A stretch of DNA of 64,000 bases from Podospora pseudocomata (taxonomy: Eukaryota > Ascomycota > Sordariomycetes > Sordariales > Podosporaceae). Shown in pieces: positions 1 to 12,057 of this stretch (position 1 is the first letter of the stretch; every line of letters starts with the position of its first letter). The DNA is taken from the NCBI RefSeq assembly GCF_035222375.1, contig NC_085891.1, forward strand, positions 1,922,001 to 1,986,000. The letters run 5' to 3'. The notes below the pieces were generated by a model. That model was not told the origin of the DNA. It was given only the letters and a program-made list of their open reading frames with translations, and made no database searches. Position numbers and translations under genes: made by a program.

Positions 1-1022
1 CGTTTTAGCTTGCTTGTGGATTGAAGGGGATCGTACGGTATGGGATAGGGAATAGTTAGTACCTTAGATTAGGGAGGTTTAAAAAGATGTGTATTGTTAA
101 AAGCGAGATATTATTTGCAAAGATTCTGTCTCAACTTGATATGGCTGTCTTGTGATCTGTCTGGGGAAGGAGAGATATGGTGTTGGGCAAGATGTTGGAT
201 GTAAGGAAGCTTTATTGGAGTGGGCATGAAGAGAGGTGAGGCACCACCACTACAAGAGCCAAGGACTTGCATCTTGGATTCTGCTTTTGGTGATTTAAAG
301 TCGGGGTACTTTAGTTGGTGTTTAGGTTGTAAGATAAACCATGCCTCAAAAGCAAATCAATACGTCTTTTAAGTATCTTTAATAATGTAGCTTAGTGATT
401 ATTCTTCGAGGCATGGTCCACAATATGATATTGGTTAACTTACCCTTGCTCTTCTGTAGGGAGGGTGTGAATAGCCAGACGGCTAGATAAATGGACGTAG
501 AGATATAGGCTGTGTCATCTTGACTATCTAGACATCTAATAGAGCTAGCCACTCGTCTGGCTTTTCGATCTCGTTTTTCAGATCTGTTGATTGTTATGTT
601 GAGCTTTCTCAGCCGGTGCAACTACGGTAAAATAGCTTATCATGACTTCTTCAACTGCTTCTTTTCTTTTCTTTCCCTTTTCTTTTCTTTCCCTTTTTTT
701 TTTTTTTTTTCTTTTTTTTGTTTTTTGTTTTCGAGAACATCCAGGCAGGTAGGCAGATGGGAGTTGTCAAGGGATGTTGTCAAAACATTGAGATGGCCGT
801 TCCCTGGTGTTGGGATTTAGCGTGTGCTGTATTCGTCGTCTTTTTGCGAAGTTTACTGTTGAAGCCTATATATTCCGTTGGGTCTTCTTGTCTTGGACGT
901 GTTCTGCTTCACGATAGAGGAGGAGGCAATCAATGCTGTTGGAGACATAGACTGGTGATGATGATAATGTTGGGGCAAAAAAAGAAGAAAAGCAAACGCT
1001 GGAAAGAAACAAACGCTGTTTG
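1..1022. other. Gene-free stretch with pyrimidine tract
   Basis: No reading frame here looks like a real gene. The only clear structure is a strongly strand-biased C/T tract at about 657-729, in which a 16-base T/C unit occurs twice and runs into a long T run. Such tracts are common near fungal promoters and 3' ends, but nothing assigns it to a gene. Confidence 0.6.
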
Positions 1023-1095
1023 TGGACGGGCCAGGAGTCGAACCTGGGCCTTCGCTCAAACTCGGAAACGCACTAACCACTGTACTACCGCGTCC
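1023..1095 (-). tRNA. tRNA-like gene, isotype not assignable
   Basis: Read on the minus strand, this 73-nt segment has a tRNA layout. The acceptor strands GGACGCG and CCCGTCC pair with one C:C mismatch, and there is an A discriminator. A D arm (GTAC/GTGC with loop AGTGGTTA) holds a good A box. The T arm is perfect, CCAGG/CCTGG around TTCGACT, and contains the B box GGTTCGACTCC. The anticodon arm is abnormal: the best pairing (CGTTT with GAGCG) leaves an 8-nt loop without the universal T33, and one extra base sits between acceptor and D arm. It may be a decaying tRNA gene or a tRNA-derived relic that keeps its Pol III promoter boxes. I cannot name the anticodon. Confidence 0.5.
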
Positions 1096-4000
1096 ACGGA
1101 ATGCTAATCTTGGGACTCGGGATTGTATACTGGGTTGGGGTTGGGTTGGAGCTGAAGGCTTTGGATTGTGGATGTGGCTTTGTTTGACAGCTGGTGGACG
1201 TCGAACTAGTGTGGAAAAAGGGGGTGTTCGGAAAGGTTAAAACGCCTCCCTGTTTGGGTGATGAGAGGCCGGTTTTTTGGGCGGATGGTGAGGGTTGATA
1301 AGTGCTTTGAATCAGAAGAGGGCGTTTGATATTGAGGAGGATGTATGAAATGGATTTTATGGGCAGGCGCGTGGCGAGGTGGCTAAGCGTGGTGAAAGAG
1401 CACTTTTCGAGGGTTCCGGCGTGATAAGCCAAGTAGAAATAGGGGCTTCCGAAATGTGCTGCTCGGCAAACTTCATCGGTTTTCTGTTGGGGTGATAAAG
1501 AGACATGACCAGTTCCCAGCTGACTGGAGGCTGATGATCATTGGAGCATCGTTCTCATTCAGAAAACGGCCACGAGGGCACGACATGTCAAAGTTCCAAG
1601 AGGTAATAGCGATGTGAAGCACGTCAGATCCTAAAGAGGCATGTATGACACTGATAACCAGCTGTGTCATGTATCAGAACCATATCTCTGCTGTGTTTGG
1701 TTGAGAGATATGTGCTAGGTACTTCTCTGTTCACAGACTTAGGCCTGGTTCAGTTCATGTAGGAAGGCTTGTTTGAGTAGTCTAGGTCTTGATATGTTAA
1801 TGATTATATTTCCACAAAAGATTCTGCGGGTATGGCTGATAGCTTCTCATATGACAGCTGCCATGTCGGTCTGTGTGTCTCTGTATTTCGAATCGGTGTA
1901 GCTGAGTCACTTCACGTCGATAAACCTCTCACCTTTCCTACGGCTACCTCGGCAGAGGCTCAGGGAGAGTACATCTGCCAGAGAAAGTAAGCCACTGATG
2001 CCCTGCTTGAACCCCAATAGTCCTATATCCCGCAGCACATGACGGTGATAGGGTGGTCGTGGTGGATCAGGATCCGATAACGCCCCCGGAAACAAGCCAA
2101 ACCCATATCAGGTAGTTACCCATCCCACATGGAAGACCGGCACTTTGGAGAGCAAACCGACGATGGCGTAAGTAGCACTGACCAGTTGCTAGTCTCGCCC
2201 GTGATGTTTCCGAGGCTGTGGGGTAGGGGCTGGTTGGGCTAGTTCCTGCGAGAGGGCGGGATATGGGCGTGCGGCCAAAACGTTTGGGCACAGATGGTCG
2301 GGCCTGTTGCCGGAAGAGCTTGTCGGGAAAGGCTTAGTTTGTCGAGACTTGGATGGGAGAGGGAGGTGTAAGATATTTTGGGTGCGCGGTGTTTTCTTTG
2401 CTCCGTCTTGTTGTTTGTCTGTTGGACATAATAGATAGGTCAACCTCGTGGTTCTAGATGTCTGGAGCTTAGATGAACCTTGATGGCCAACCTTGAAGGA
2501 CTCTCCTGATCTGGTGCTGATCGCCTCGACATGCTGGTATCTCGGCCTGTGACATTCAGTCCAGACAGCCGCGCGGCCAAACCATGGTTCGTACAACTCG
2601 ACGCAAAACTACAGTCTGTATCCGGTAGGTGAGTGCCCATCAAGGTGTGACTCGAAACAGAATAAGGGATGTGTGTTTTTCCTGTCGAGGCTCGAAACAG
2701 CAAACATCTCCGCTGACTAACTACGTGTCGCTGCTATGTAACCCCTGACCTGACACTGAGCCGGAGTGTTACACCACGCGGTGAGAGTTGGTGCTATTTT
2801 ATACAAGCATGTTTTATGCCGTGCTCTCTGCTCTGTTGTCGTTTGTAACCTAACGGATAGGGTCAACAAACATACGTAATACGATCCACAAGAGGAGCCT
2901 TCTCCAGCCTCGTATATGGAAGTAAGCCGTCAATATCCTTCTGAAGAAAATGAGGATTGAGAGTCCAGATTTGCAAATCATGCGAAAGTGAGATCCGCCT
3001 TCCTGTCTGGTGCAAAGGTCTCCAGGCTGGACCCAGACTGGCGGAGCGATACTATCGCCAATGCTTCGGGACTTGCAAGCAGCTAATGAATTCCCAGAAA
3101 AAGAAAAAGAAACGAGGGAGCCAGCAGGGAGCGAGGCACCGAGGGAGAGAGAAAGAAAGAGGAGTCTCAAGGACCGGTCCAATCCCCCGACGAGCCGAAT
3201 CATGGTTGTGTTTTTCTACTCCCACCTTCCCAAAAGGAACACCGCACACACTTGGATGAAGAAAATTGAATGCAATGAATGGGGCCCAGAGAAGGCCCAC
3301 TCGGGCGGGTCCCCGCAACTGCTTGACTGCTTGACTGCTTGACTGCTTGACTGCTTGACTGCTTGTCATTCTCTTTTAAAAACAACTGCAGACTGCCGGT
3401 GCCGAGAGGGGAGTCGGTATCGCACACACACGGAAGGCCAGCCCCGGAGTGCTCTATCGAGATGGTGATAGATTGATCGGCAGAGGGTGATGAGATGGCT
3501 TAGAGGGCCTGTCGGTGCCGGAAGTTGCCTTCAGCTTGCGACCTGCCAAGTTCAGCTCGCTCACTCATCAAGCCATTTCGTCCCGCACCCTGTCGATTGA
3601 CCTGCCTTCTAGAAGGCAAAACTCTAGCTGGGAGAGCATGAGTGCGGCACGGGGGTGTTGTGTGCTTGGTTTGGGTCGGGGAGAGCGATGGGCAAACAGG
3701 ACGTATTGGGCGATTGGGTATCCTGAAGCGTGCGGCGTAGTTTATGTAGTTATTATGTTATTATTCAACGACTGTACTCCGTACTCAAGCCAATTCTCGA
3801 CGATCCCGGCATCTGGCGCCCCCGGGTGGCATGGCGTTTCCCCTCAACCACCTACCCGGAACAGCCTAGCCTAACTGCGCGGAATGGCTGCGAACATCCC
3901 TGTCTCGCGTGGTGATTGGCAACGAAACCCCCGGTGCGCCCATCGGTCGACAGGGCATCTTCAGAAGAAGAAGAAGGCACCTTGCGGTAGGTTGGGGGTG

Positions 4001-4950
4001 GGGTAATAATCGGACCATGCTCAACGGGAAAGATCCAAATGAAGTCCAGAGACAACTTGCAGCCATCGCCATCTCAGCGACCCAGTCGGGTAAAAAAGAG
4101 ACGGGCTCGGCGCTGCATCTCCCATCTGTTCAAAAACTGCCATCAGCAAAAGAGAGAGAGACCCAGCATCTGGTTCGTGGAGGGAGGTTCCATCGATATT
4201 GTGGATGGAGGATGCCCAAGCGAGCGAGCCGGGTGGGTTTTTTCAGCCCCTCCAGCGGTTGTGCCAAGGAGTCATATTGGGCACATCTTCCGCTTCCCGT
4301 CATCATTTGCCCGTTGCCCTTTACTTCTTTTGCCCTCCTGCCTGCCAGTACCTTGCATTCCCTATTGCCTATTGCCTATTCATAGCGCCGCCTGTCTTTT
4401 TTTACCATTCTTTCGCTCACTCTTTTTACTCTACTACATACATTCGAATACTCACTCAAGCATCATCATCACTCATGTACAGTGTCCGATCTTCTGCAGC
4501 AGACTAACACTACGCCCACCCATTATATCATCACACACAGAACAGGTTCCCTTGCACCTCGGCTTGGGTGCTTCCCATATGCTAAGCTTTCCTGCCTTGG
4601 CGGTCTCTCCACCAATCCGATCCCTCTCAAAGTCAGACTCGGTGCATGGTAAACCCGCCAGCAAGTGTGCGTCGCTGGATTTCAAGTTCATCACCGGTCT
4701 CAAACTCTCGCCCGGGGGCTCAGCGTAGCAACCGGGCGCGCCGACTCAAGCAGCCTGACTCGTAGCAGGGAGACCACGCAAACATCGCCATCGTGCTGGG
4801 CCGCTTTTAAGGGAGTTTTACTCACCTCAGGGGAGGTGTACGGGGGTTCGGGGTGCACACGATGCCAGTGGGGGACGACTCGAGCTATCTCACAAAAAGG
4901 AGGGCGTCACCACTTGCGTGATCAGTATCACAGAAAGTGTCACGTGTCCC
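1096..4950. other. Gene-poor region and leader of the PH gene
   Basis: No coding region was recognised in these 3.9 kb. An 8-bp tandem repeat lies at 3319-3365. A CCTATTG unit repeats at about 4359-4382. The last kilobase is pyrimidine-rich and contains several upstream ATGs, which fits a long promoter and leader for the PH-domain gene starting at 4951. Long open frames here (for example 4039-4728) have no recognisable protein character. Confidence 0.5.
3319..3365. repeat. 8-bp tandem repeat (CTTGACTG)~6
   Basis: A direct tandem repeat of the octamer CTTGACTG, about 5.9 nearly perfect copies over 47 bp. It lies in non-coding sequence, so a unit of 8 has no codon constraint. The copies are almost identical, so the array is probably young or variable in length. 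Confidence 0.9.
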
Positions 4951-6178
4951 ATGGAGCAAAGGCCTGGCGATGCCTTCTCCCAGCACAGCGGCGACTCGAG
5001 CGACGCGCCCCCATCAGGGGGGATGGGGCGCCCGCGCCGCATGTCCATGGAGGAGGATATGTTCTACCGGGAAGTCATGACGTCGCGGCCAAAGAACCCG
5101 CCGAGCTATGAGACGGCCATGCAGGCTGCTGTGGCGGCCGAGAGGAGGGCGATGGCGATGGCTGCTGTCGAGGACCAGGAAGAGAGGCTGCCCCAGTACT
5201 CATCCGAGTTGGATATCGAGGGCGTGTTTATGCGCAAGATGGAGATGGAGGACACGATCAAGCGGGCCGAGTATCGAGACTGGAGGATGGTTTATGTCGA
5301 GCTTCGGGGAACGGCACTCAACGTCTACTCGGTCAAGAAGGAGCGTGGATGGTGGTCGTCAAAGCCGGACGCACCTAACATTGCGCCTGATAATCCGCCA
5401 TGGGTGAAGAAGCATGCGTTGGAGCGGAGCTACAGCCTGCTCTATGCGGATGCGGGGATCGCGGCGGATTATAAGAAGTGGGTTCAACCCTGTTGCTTCG
5501 CCATGAAATGGGATGACAGCTGACATGAGGAACAGGAAGCGCTACGTCATTCGGCTACGAGTGGAAACGGACCAGTTTTTATTGTCGTGTTTCGAGTTGA
5601 GCACATTTGTCACATGGCTCGACAGGCTGTATGCTGCCTTCAACGTGGCCGCACCCATCGATGAGCGCGATTTCCCCAGGGACTACAGCATACCACGGAT
5701 TCAGAGGATACGGTTCTTGCGCGGACAACGACCGCCACCCCAGGACCATCTTGGCAGGCAACCCGATCATAGAAGACCAGACGAGAGCGACGAAGACGAC
5801 AGCGAAGGGGAGGGAGAGGGCGGTGAACCACCAGATCACAGAGGTGGCGGCGGACGTGGGCCACGGCCGGCTGAATACCCGATAATGGCGAGGTTATCAA
5901 TATCATCATACGCGAACGAGAACGTCGACCCGGAAACCGGAAAATGGCTGCCAGAACACGGCTGGACCATCGCCCACGACCAACTCTACGCCCGTCTGTG
6001 CTACGCGGTACTATTATTCAAGTCACCACGGAAGAGCAATTACATTGTCTCACGAGGCAAGCGGTGGTGGATCGACTGGGACAGCGGCAAGATGGTTCGG
6101 GTGCTACCCCCGGCCTACGGCGAAATCGACGTCATGGGCCCATGGCAGGTCATCATGGCCGAGAACAGGAGGATATAA
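4951..6178 (+). CDS. PH-domain protein
   Basis: Two exons, 4951-5477 and 5536-6178, give 389 aa. The 58-nt intron has donor GTGGGT, branch GCTGAC and acceptor AACAG, and it restores frame across an otherwise broken reading frame. The protein opens with a disordered stretch and a PPSYETAMQ segment. A pleckstrin-homology-like fold follows, with the strand pattern IEGVFMRKMEM, RDWRMVYVELRG, LNVYSV, the splice point at DYKK, and then RYVIRLRVETDQFLLSC ending in a helix with FVTWLDRL. A charged S/D/E/G-rich insert comes before a conserved C-terminal segment containing KSPRKSNYIV and RWWIDWDSGKMVRV. PH domains bind phosphoinositides or proteins at membranes, so a membrane-linked adaptor role is likely but inferred. 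I chose the ATG at 4951 because the frame further upstream has no ATG. A further 5' exon is possible. Confidence 0.8.
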
Positions 6179-6815
6179 GCCTGTTGTCACAACGCAACTA
6201 TTTCCTTCTATGTTTGTCTTGCATTATACTCATACTTGACTGTTATTTTCTTTTTATTATCTATCTATATATCTGGGCGCGGTGTTGCGGGTTTCGAATT
6301 ATCGGGAGCATACTTGGGACACAATCTTTGCGTTTGCAGCAAACGGGGTATCTGGAACGGGAAGGACCGAGGGATGTGTCTCGAGTCGGGCGAGCATTAT
6401 ACCATGCGTGTGATTTTATTGTTGGGGGAAAGAGAGGAGGAAAATGCGTTTTGCTTTTTTTGGTTGGATGTATATATACCCACGCGCAACTGATACCACA
6501 TATTTAAGAGCATAATTGACCGGTTCCGGTAGTGAGACTTTTGTGTTGGCATGTGTTGTTTAATACCGCCTGGCCCAACCACATGAACTATTACGGTGGC
6601 ATGTTGCTCTGTTTTGGTTGTGCCCTCCACCATACTTTCAGTGTGCTTGATTTCATTGCTAGAGAAAACCGAACACAGCCCCTGTCTGACTAGTTCAATT
6701 ACGCCCAAACGCCCCCTCTGTCGTTCTTGTCCTGTCATGGCAGCGGAGGTATGTATATCCATACATGGCAAACAAAGCCCCTTATTCCCAACCTATACAT
6801 CATCATCCCCCTATT
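6179..6815. other. Convergent 3' region
   Basis: Space between two genes pointing at each other, the PH protein from the left and Nnf1 from the right. It holds AT-rich 3'-UTR-like sequence and nothing else I can support. Confidence 0.5.
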
Positions 6816-7625
6816 TCAACCGCCCCCAACCCTTGCCAACTCCCCATCCACCCTCCTCGTCTCCTCCTCCAGCTCACCAGCCAGCACCCCCCCAAAAACC
6901 TCACTCGCCCCCCTCACATCCCCCATCATATTTTCCACCCCCTTGACCAACCGCTCCATCTCCCTCCTCTGAGCCAACACCTCCTCAAATAGTCTTCCAT
7001 TCTCCCCCCTCACCTCCTGTAACCTCTCCCCCAACCTTGTTTCCTGCTCCCTAAGGTAACCCCTCAGGTGAGCCTTAAGCACAACCTCAGCACCAAGCGT
7101 ATGAGGCGGCACCGGCCTTTCCCCCCCCCCACCATCCCGCCTCCTCCCCGCCTGAGCCTCAGCTATCAACCCCTCTAGCTCATTCAGTTTCTGAATCACC
7201 TGTCTCGACTCGAGGATCCGCTCAAACTCCCTGTTCCAGAGGGTGGACAGCCGGTCGATCATCTGCCTGTGGACATTATCTAGTGTCCCTGGCGCTTTTT
7301 CTGCAATGGTTGGGAAACATTCCCGGAAGTTGGACGGGGAGAGTTTGTCGAGGGTGTGGGTTGTTGTTTGTTGGAATAGTTGTTTTAACCGCTGCGCGCG
7401 GGGGCCGGGGATCACGGGCTCGGATGAGGGGGGTAGCTGGTCCGAGGGGATTGGGTCCGAGGTTGGGTCCGAGTGGGGGGGTTGTTGATCAGGTTGGGAT
7501 TGGGGTTGTTCTGGTTGGGATTGGGAGGGTGGTTGTGGTTGTGCTTCTGGGGTGGGGAGTATCTCGAGGTCTTCTTGTTGTTGGTCGGGTTGCTGGTTGG
7601 GTTGGGGTGGTGGTGGTTCAGACAT
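6816..7625 (-). CDS. NNF1: Kinetochore MIND/Mis12 complex subunit Nnf1
   Basis: A single-exon gene of 269 aa. Nnf1 (human PMF1) is one of four subunits of the MIND/Mis12 complex, which joins the inner centromere to the Ndc80 microtubule-binding complex. The first ~75 residues are a P/Q/S-rich disordered tail. The family core starts near residue 78 with RLKQLFQQTTTHTLDKL, followed by NFRECFPTIAEKAPGTL, VHRQMIDRLS and REFERILESRQVIQKLNELE. Long predicted coiled-coil helices then run to the C terminus (YLREQETRLGERLQEV, RREMERLV). This order is typical of fungal Nnf1 proteins. The extreme C terminus is glycine-rich. The start was chosen as the first ATG in the frame. Confidence 0.8.
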   Translation of the reverse strand: MSEPPPPQPNQQPDQQQEDLEILPTPEAQPQPPSQSQPEQPQSQPDQQPPHSDPTSDPIPSDQLPPSSEPVIPGPRAQRLKQLFQQTTTHTLDKLSPSNFRECFPTIAEKAPGTLDNVHRQMIDRLSTLWNREFERILESRQVIQKLNELEGLIAEAQAGRRRDGGGGERPVPPHTLGAEVVLKAHLRGYLREQETRLGERLQEVRGENGRLFEEVLAQRREMERLVKGVENMMGDVRGASEVFGGVLAGELEEETRRVDGELARVGGG

Positions 7626-8215
7626 TTTATAGTGACTAGTATCTCAATGGGAAATAGTGAACGTGCTGATAAATGGGGTCGGAAATCGTGGTGGTGGTGG
7701 ATGTTGATATCGTTAAAAAATTCAAGTGTAAGCCGAACAAGAAAATCGCGTCGTGTCGCGCAGTCGCAAACCCCAAGACAAGCATTTACCTTGGCCCCGC
7801 CCAAAAACGCGGGGCACCCGCTAAAAAGCTTCCCCTGCGCAGCCGCGCTTGGCTTCAAGACCCTGCAGCACTTGGTCAAGCCCGCCCCTTTCTTAGCCCC
7901 TTTCTCCGTCCATCGTCCAACATGACAACTCAAAGGTGACCAATTCCAAGAGCAGTGACATTATATTCTACTAAAAAGATATCAACCCCTCTCTCAAATT
8001 CTCATTATAAACAAAAAAACCCAATCTCTCCCTAACATTCATCATATACTTTGACATAATAAACCCATCGTCTCTACCAGTTCATCAAACCAAAATTTTA
8101 TTTACAGTCCAAACCAAACATTTCTCTGACATGTCCCCCAAATCATCCCTCATATTCCCCTCCCCAAAACACAAAAACACTTTCTCCCAAACCCAAACGC
8201 CATGCCCCCAAAATA
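7626..8215. promoter_or_regulatory. Nnf1 upstream region with GC hairpin
   Basis: Space between the Nnf1 start and the 3' end of the cytochrome b561 gene, both on the minus strand. A perfect 7-bp inverted repeat (GCCCCGC / GCGGGGC) with an 8-nt A-rich loop lies at 7794-7815. It could be a protein-binding palindrome in the Nnf1 promoter or simply chance. The 7960-8215 part is AT-rich and looks like 3' UTR of the next gene. Confidence 0.45.
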
Positions 8216-11058
8216 TCAATAATCATCCACCGACGTCCCCCCCCTCGTACTCGTATCCCCCTGCGCCCGCCTTTCCATCCTCCTCCTCCTCCTCCGGTCG
8301 ATAGCGGCGATATCCCCACTAGTAAACGTCGCCTGACTACCCCCCGGACTAGCAAGGGAACTCATCGTCACAGTAGCTGTATTCGTCGGCGGCCCGCCCG
8401 ACGGCCCAGGCTGTCCCTGAAGCGGTGCAACACCCGCCGGCGGAGGAGGTCCAGAATAATAAGCCGAATCCTTTCCTCCCGGAGGCCCTCCCGGTCTCCT
8501 TCCCGCACCATATGGCGTCGACAACGGTGGCACAGAGTCATCCCTCTCTCTGCTCTCTACCCTCTGTTCGGCCGCCGATTCAGCCCTTCTTGTGCTGCTG
8601 GGTTCACGTCGATACCGCCTGTTAGTCGGTGTCTCCGTCCCAGAAGAACTGCTGACCGAGTCCTGGCGCCGGCGTCGCTGCTGCTCCCGCCGAGCTTCTT
8701 CCTCGGTCAACATGCGGAGGGTGATGTTTCTGTCGGGGTCGTCGCGGACGCCTATCCTGACGCTGGCAACTGGGTCCCCCCGTCGTCGGCGATCCTCGTC
8801 CTCCTGCGCAGCCAAGGCACTAGCTGTGGCCGCGGCGGCAGCTGCTGCTGCTTGGGGGTCTCGGATTCGATTGCGACGACGGCCACCTCTGTTGGGAGAG
8901 CTAAAAGCGTCGCTGTCTGATTCCTGGCGGAGGAATCCCTGAGGGTCAGAGGGCATCGGTGGCATGGCAATGGGGTCGCCGAGGTTGTTTCTCGAATTTG
9001 GATGGGAAGGCCCGGAAGAATCACTTGTTGGGAAAGGCGGACCAGGCGCTGGGGGTCCACCGGCCGTCGCTACCGGATAAGCAGGCGGCGGTCCTGGATA
9101 CCCTTGAGGTGGTGGACCAGTTGCCACAGGGGGAGCTGGAGGCGGTGCGACACTCGTGCCAACACTAGACGGCGGCGGGAGTCGAGAGCCAGGTGGTGCT
9201 GGATCGTATGGTGTGGTGCCCCGAGGTTCAATCGAAGACTCATCGGAAAGCATCGAGGTGGCGGTCTCGGTATACGTGACAGCTGATGGGGGTGGGCGGT
9301 TTCTGTGTAGACGTCTCCTCGACTGCTCCCTCCTTGGCGTAGCTGGACTAGAGTAGCCGTCACCCGTATACCTTGACCCTCGACGACCTGAGCGCCTATC
9401 ATCTTCCTCTTCCCGGCGTCTTTCATCCTCGGCCCTTAACCGTTCCTTCTCTCTGTCATCTTGCTTGCTCTTGTTGCCGCTCATCCTATTCGTTAGCCAT
9501 CCCAAACCAATGCCAGCCAAGAAACCCTTGCCTGCGCCGCCCCCGCCAGTGCTCGGTCGTCTTTCCGAAGCTCTTCTCGAGGGGCTGACATACGAAGAAT
9601 AATCCGAAGTAACCACGGTGCTGTCCATTTTCGATGTGCCAGTGCGCGAGCGTCTCGGGGGCGTGATAGGGCCTCCTCGTCGTTCATCGGCAGCACTCAA
9701 GGCAGCCGCAGCCGCAACTGGGTTGGGAGCAGGAAGGATAGGCGATCGGCGTCCATCACGTTGGCTATGTCTCCGCGGGGGCACAGTCGACTCGGTGTAA
9801 CCGGTGTAGCCTGTATAATCAGTGTATTCGCTCTGGGTGAACTCGCTCCGGGGAGGAGGAGGTCTGCGGCCGCTTCGGGTCCGGCTTGGGGTTTCGGTGG
9901 ACACAGCAGAATAGTCGTCGCGCCGATTGTCTTTGCCTTTACCAAACATCTTGGACATGAGCATACCAGCACCGACACCCGCGCCGGCGCCCAGAATCTT
10001 ATTCATGAAGCCACCTCCACTTGCGCGACGTCGGTCAACCGGTTTCTCATCGTAATAGCTGTCGGATCGGCGAGAAGAGAGAACTGTGGTAGCAGGTCGT
10101 GTGGTTCCAGTCCGCGTGCTCGGGCTTGGGCTGCGACTCAAAGCTCTTTCCGCGTCCCGGTCCTTCTTGTCCTTGCGGCCTCGCAAAAGTGCAATGGCAC
10201 CAGCTCCAGCAGCCAACGGACCCAGCCAACCCATACCTCCGCTAGATTTGCGATCCGAAGTCACCCTGCTGCTCGTCACCCCAGACACAGTGGTGCCACC
10301 ACCGCCTCCGCCCATGACCCATTCCCGTCTTCCATAGTCCTTAAAGTCCAAAAAGAAGAACAAGAACAGCAAGAATGCCATCCAGATAGCGAACAGAATA
10401 AAGGTGTACTTCGGGGAGCCGTAGAGCGTGAGACCGAGGGGCACCTGGACAATGCCGAGAAGAACGATAGACCGTCCGAACCAGCGATGGAGATGTACCC
10501 TGAACGACCTCCTCCCAGAGAGCTTCTTGATCAAGCGGCCACCGAGAGCCTGGACGAGAATGAGTACGTAAATGGCGACGCCAATGCCATGGTGAGGGTT
10601 CGTAAGGTTTCGTGGCGGTCCAACGGCGAAGAATCCTAGCGCGAACACAACGGTGCTCAAGGCGACAGCCAGTATCTGTAGGTAGGCATGGAAGCGGATA
10701 GCACTGCCTGGTCGTGCCGTGTAATATCTCGCCAGCAACACTGCGATAGGAATAATGAAGAGGAAGGTAATGGCGGCCAAGACGCCATGCCCCAGTATGA
10801 GACTGTGGTATTCGGTAACACTTGAGAAGCGGTTGCCCATGCCTAGACGTTATCAAACCGTCCGTTAGTATCCAGCACGGTGGGTTCCCAACTGTATGGT
10901 CACATACCATTGTACCGCATTGTCTCAAAGTTCAGCCCTTGGAGATTGGGCAACAGGAATGTATTCTTTGTAAAGTCCCATGTCCCATCGCCCACGCTCA
11001 GGGTGTCGGACGAGTAGGAACTCGACCCCGGCGGGGAGAGGGAGTCTGCCGGCGCCAT
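8216..11058 (-). CDS. Cytochrome b561-domain membrane protein with long disordered tail
   Basis: Two exons, 11058-10908 and 10842-8216, give 925 aa. The 65-nt intron has donor GTATGT, a textbook TACTAAC branch and acceptor CTAG. The start codon sits in a strong context (GCCGCCATGG). After a 50-residue N terminus, a b561/ferric-reductase-like bundle of about five membrane helices occupies residues ~65-215. Candidate haem-ligand histidines lie at about 69 (GHGVL), 102 (HAYLQ), 134-135 (NPHHGIG) and 167-169 (HLHRW). The family moves electrons across membranes, using ascorbate or reducing iron in known members. Residues ~220-925 are low-complexity, rich in Arg, Ser, Pro and Gly, with DDRRR-type clusters. 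No DOMON domain is visible, unlike many fungal b561 proteins. Substrate and membrane are unknown. Confidence 0.8.
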
Positions 11059-12057
11059 GGCGGCGGTGCGCGGCGACCTTTTCGCTCAAGCAAACCACGA
11101 AGTGCCCGCTATGGGTAATTCAGAGGAATGAATGGAACAATCGAGATTTGAGATGGAAAAAATGCGCAAAAACACAAAAGAGAGTGGGTATGCCGCTGGA
11201 ATGTGTCGCGGTAACCGGACCATGGACGTGGTGACGAGTTCCAGCTTCTGATACCCAAAATCTGGCGGTGGACTTGGAGGAGGCTGGGATGGCGGGGCAA
11301 CTGGTTGGCTTCCGATTTGTATTTCCAAGCTGCCCTTGTGCCAGCTGTGCAACTTGGTTTTGGGCGTAGAGCTGCTCGTCGGCTCAGTTGGAAAACCGGG
11401 TGGCTGGACGTCAAAAGAGCGCAGGACGACAGGGAATAGCTTCAGTTTCCAAGGTGGACATCGTCATGGCCGGGAGGACTCCATCTCGAGGGAAACATTG
11501 AAGACCCTGATGCTGTCCAGCCTGCTTTGCCCACGCTCACAGAGCGTTGCTACGGAAGCGAGCTTGGACCACCTTCCCAGCCCCTTCGCGCCCCTTGTTT
11601 AGTGGGTCTGCCGTCGATTTTCTGGGGTTCTTGGCGCGTCTGTCAATTGACCTTGGTGGGGTGGCACGGTGGATGAGATAAGATAAGATGAACACCTGAG
11701 TTCAGATGAATTGACTTCAGATGTTCATCTCTCAACATTCTCCTGTCCGAGTGGACATGGCACTGACCTGATGGTGGTTAACTCAGCAAAATCTTGGCAC
11801 CAATTGATACGAAATACGATTCCGACATGCGTCTCCAAGTTGTGGCTGCCGACGGCCAATCTTTGGTCTGCCCGCCCCGTCAATAACAATCGAGCCTTGC
11901 CACAGAGCTGCCATGGAATGGTCACCGAGGTGAGGAGGCTTTGCTTTGGATTTCCGAGGGGCATCTTGTTGGCCGAGATATATGGGCATCGTGGGCTCTT
12001 CGACGGGAGTTCTAGTCTTCACCTCTCCAAAGACCTGCTGGACACAACATCTCAAAA
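11059..12057. promoter_or_regulatory. Divergent promoter region
   Basis: About 1 kb between the divergently transcribed b561 gene and the duplicated-domain gene. A GATA-rich stretch (GATGAGATAAGATAAGATG) occurs near 11672-11690, which could bind GATA-type regulators such as nitrogen regulators. No other element was recognised. Confidence 0.4.

Noticed and set aside
4039-4728. 229-codon open frame upstream of the PH gene
   Set aside because: Pyrimidine-driven Ser/Pro/Leu composition, no conserved motif, lies in the likely leader.
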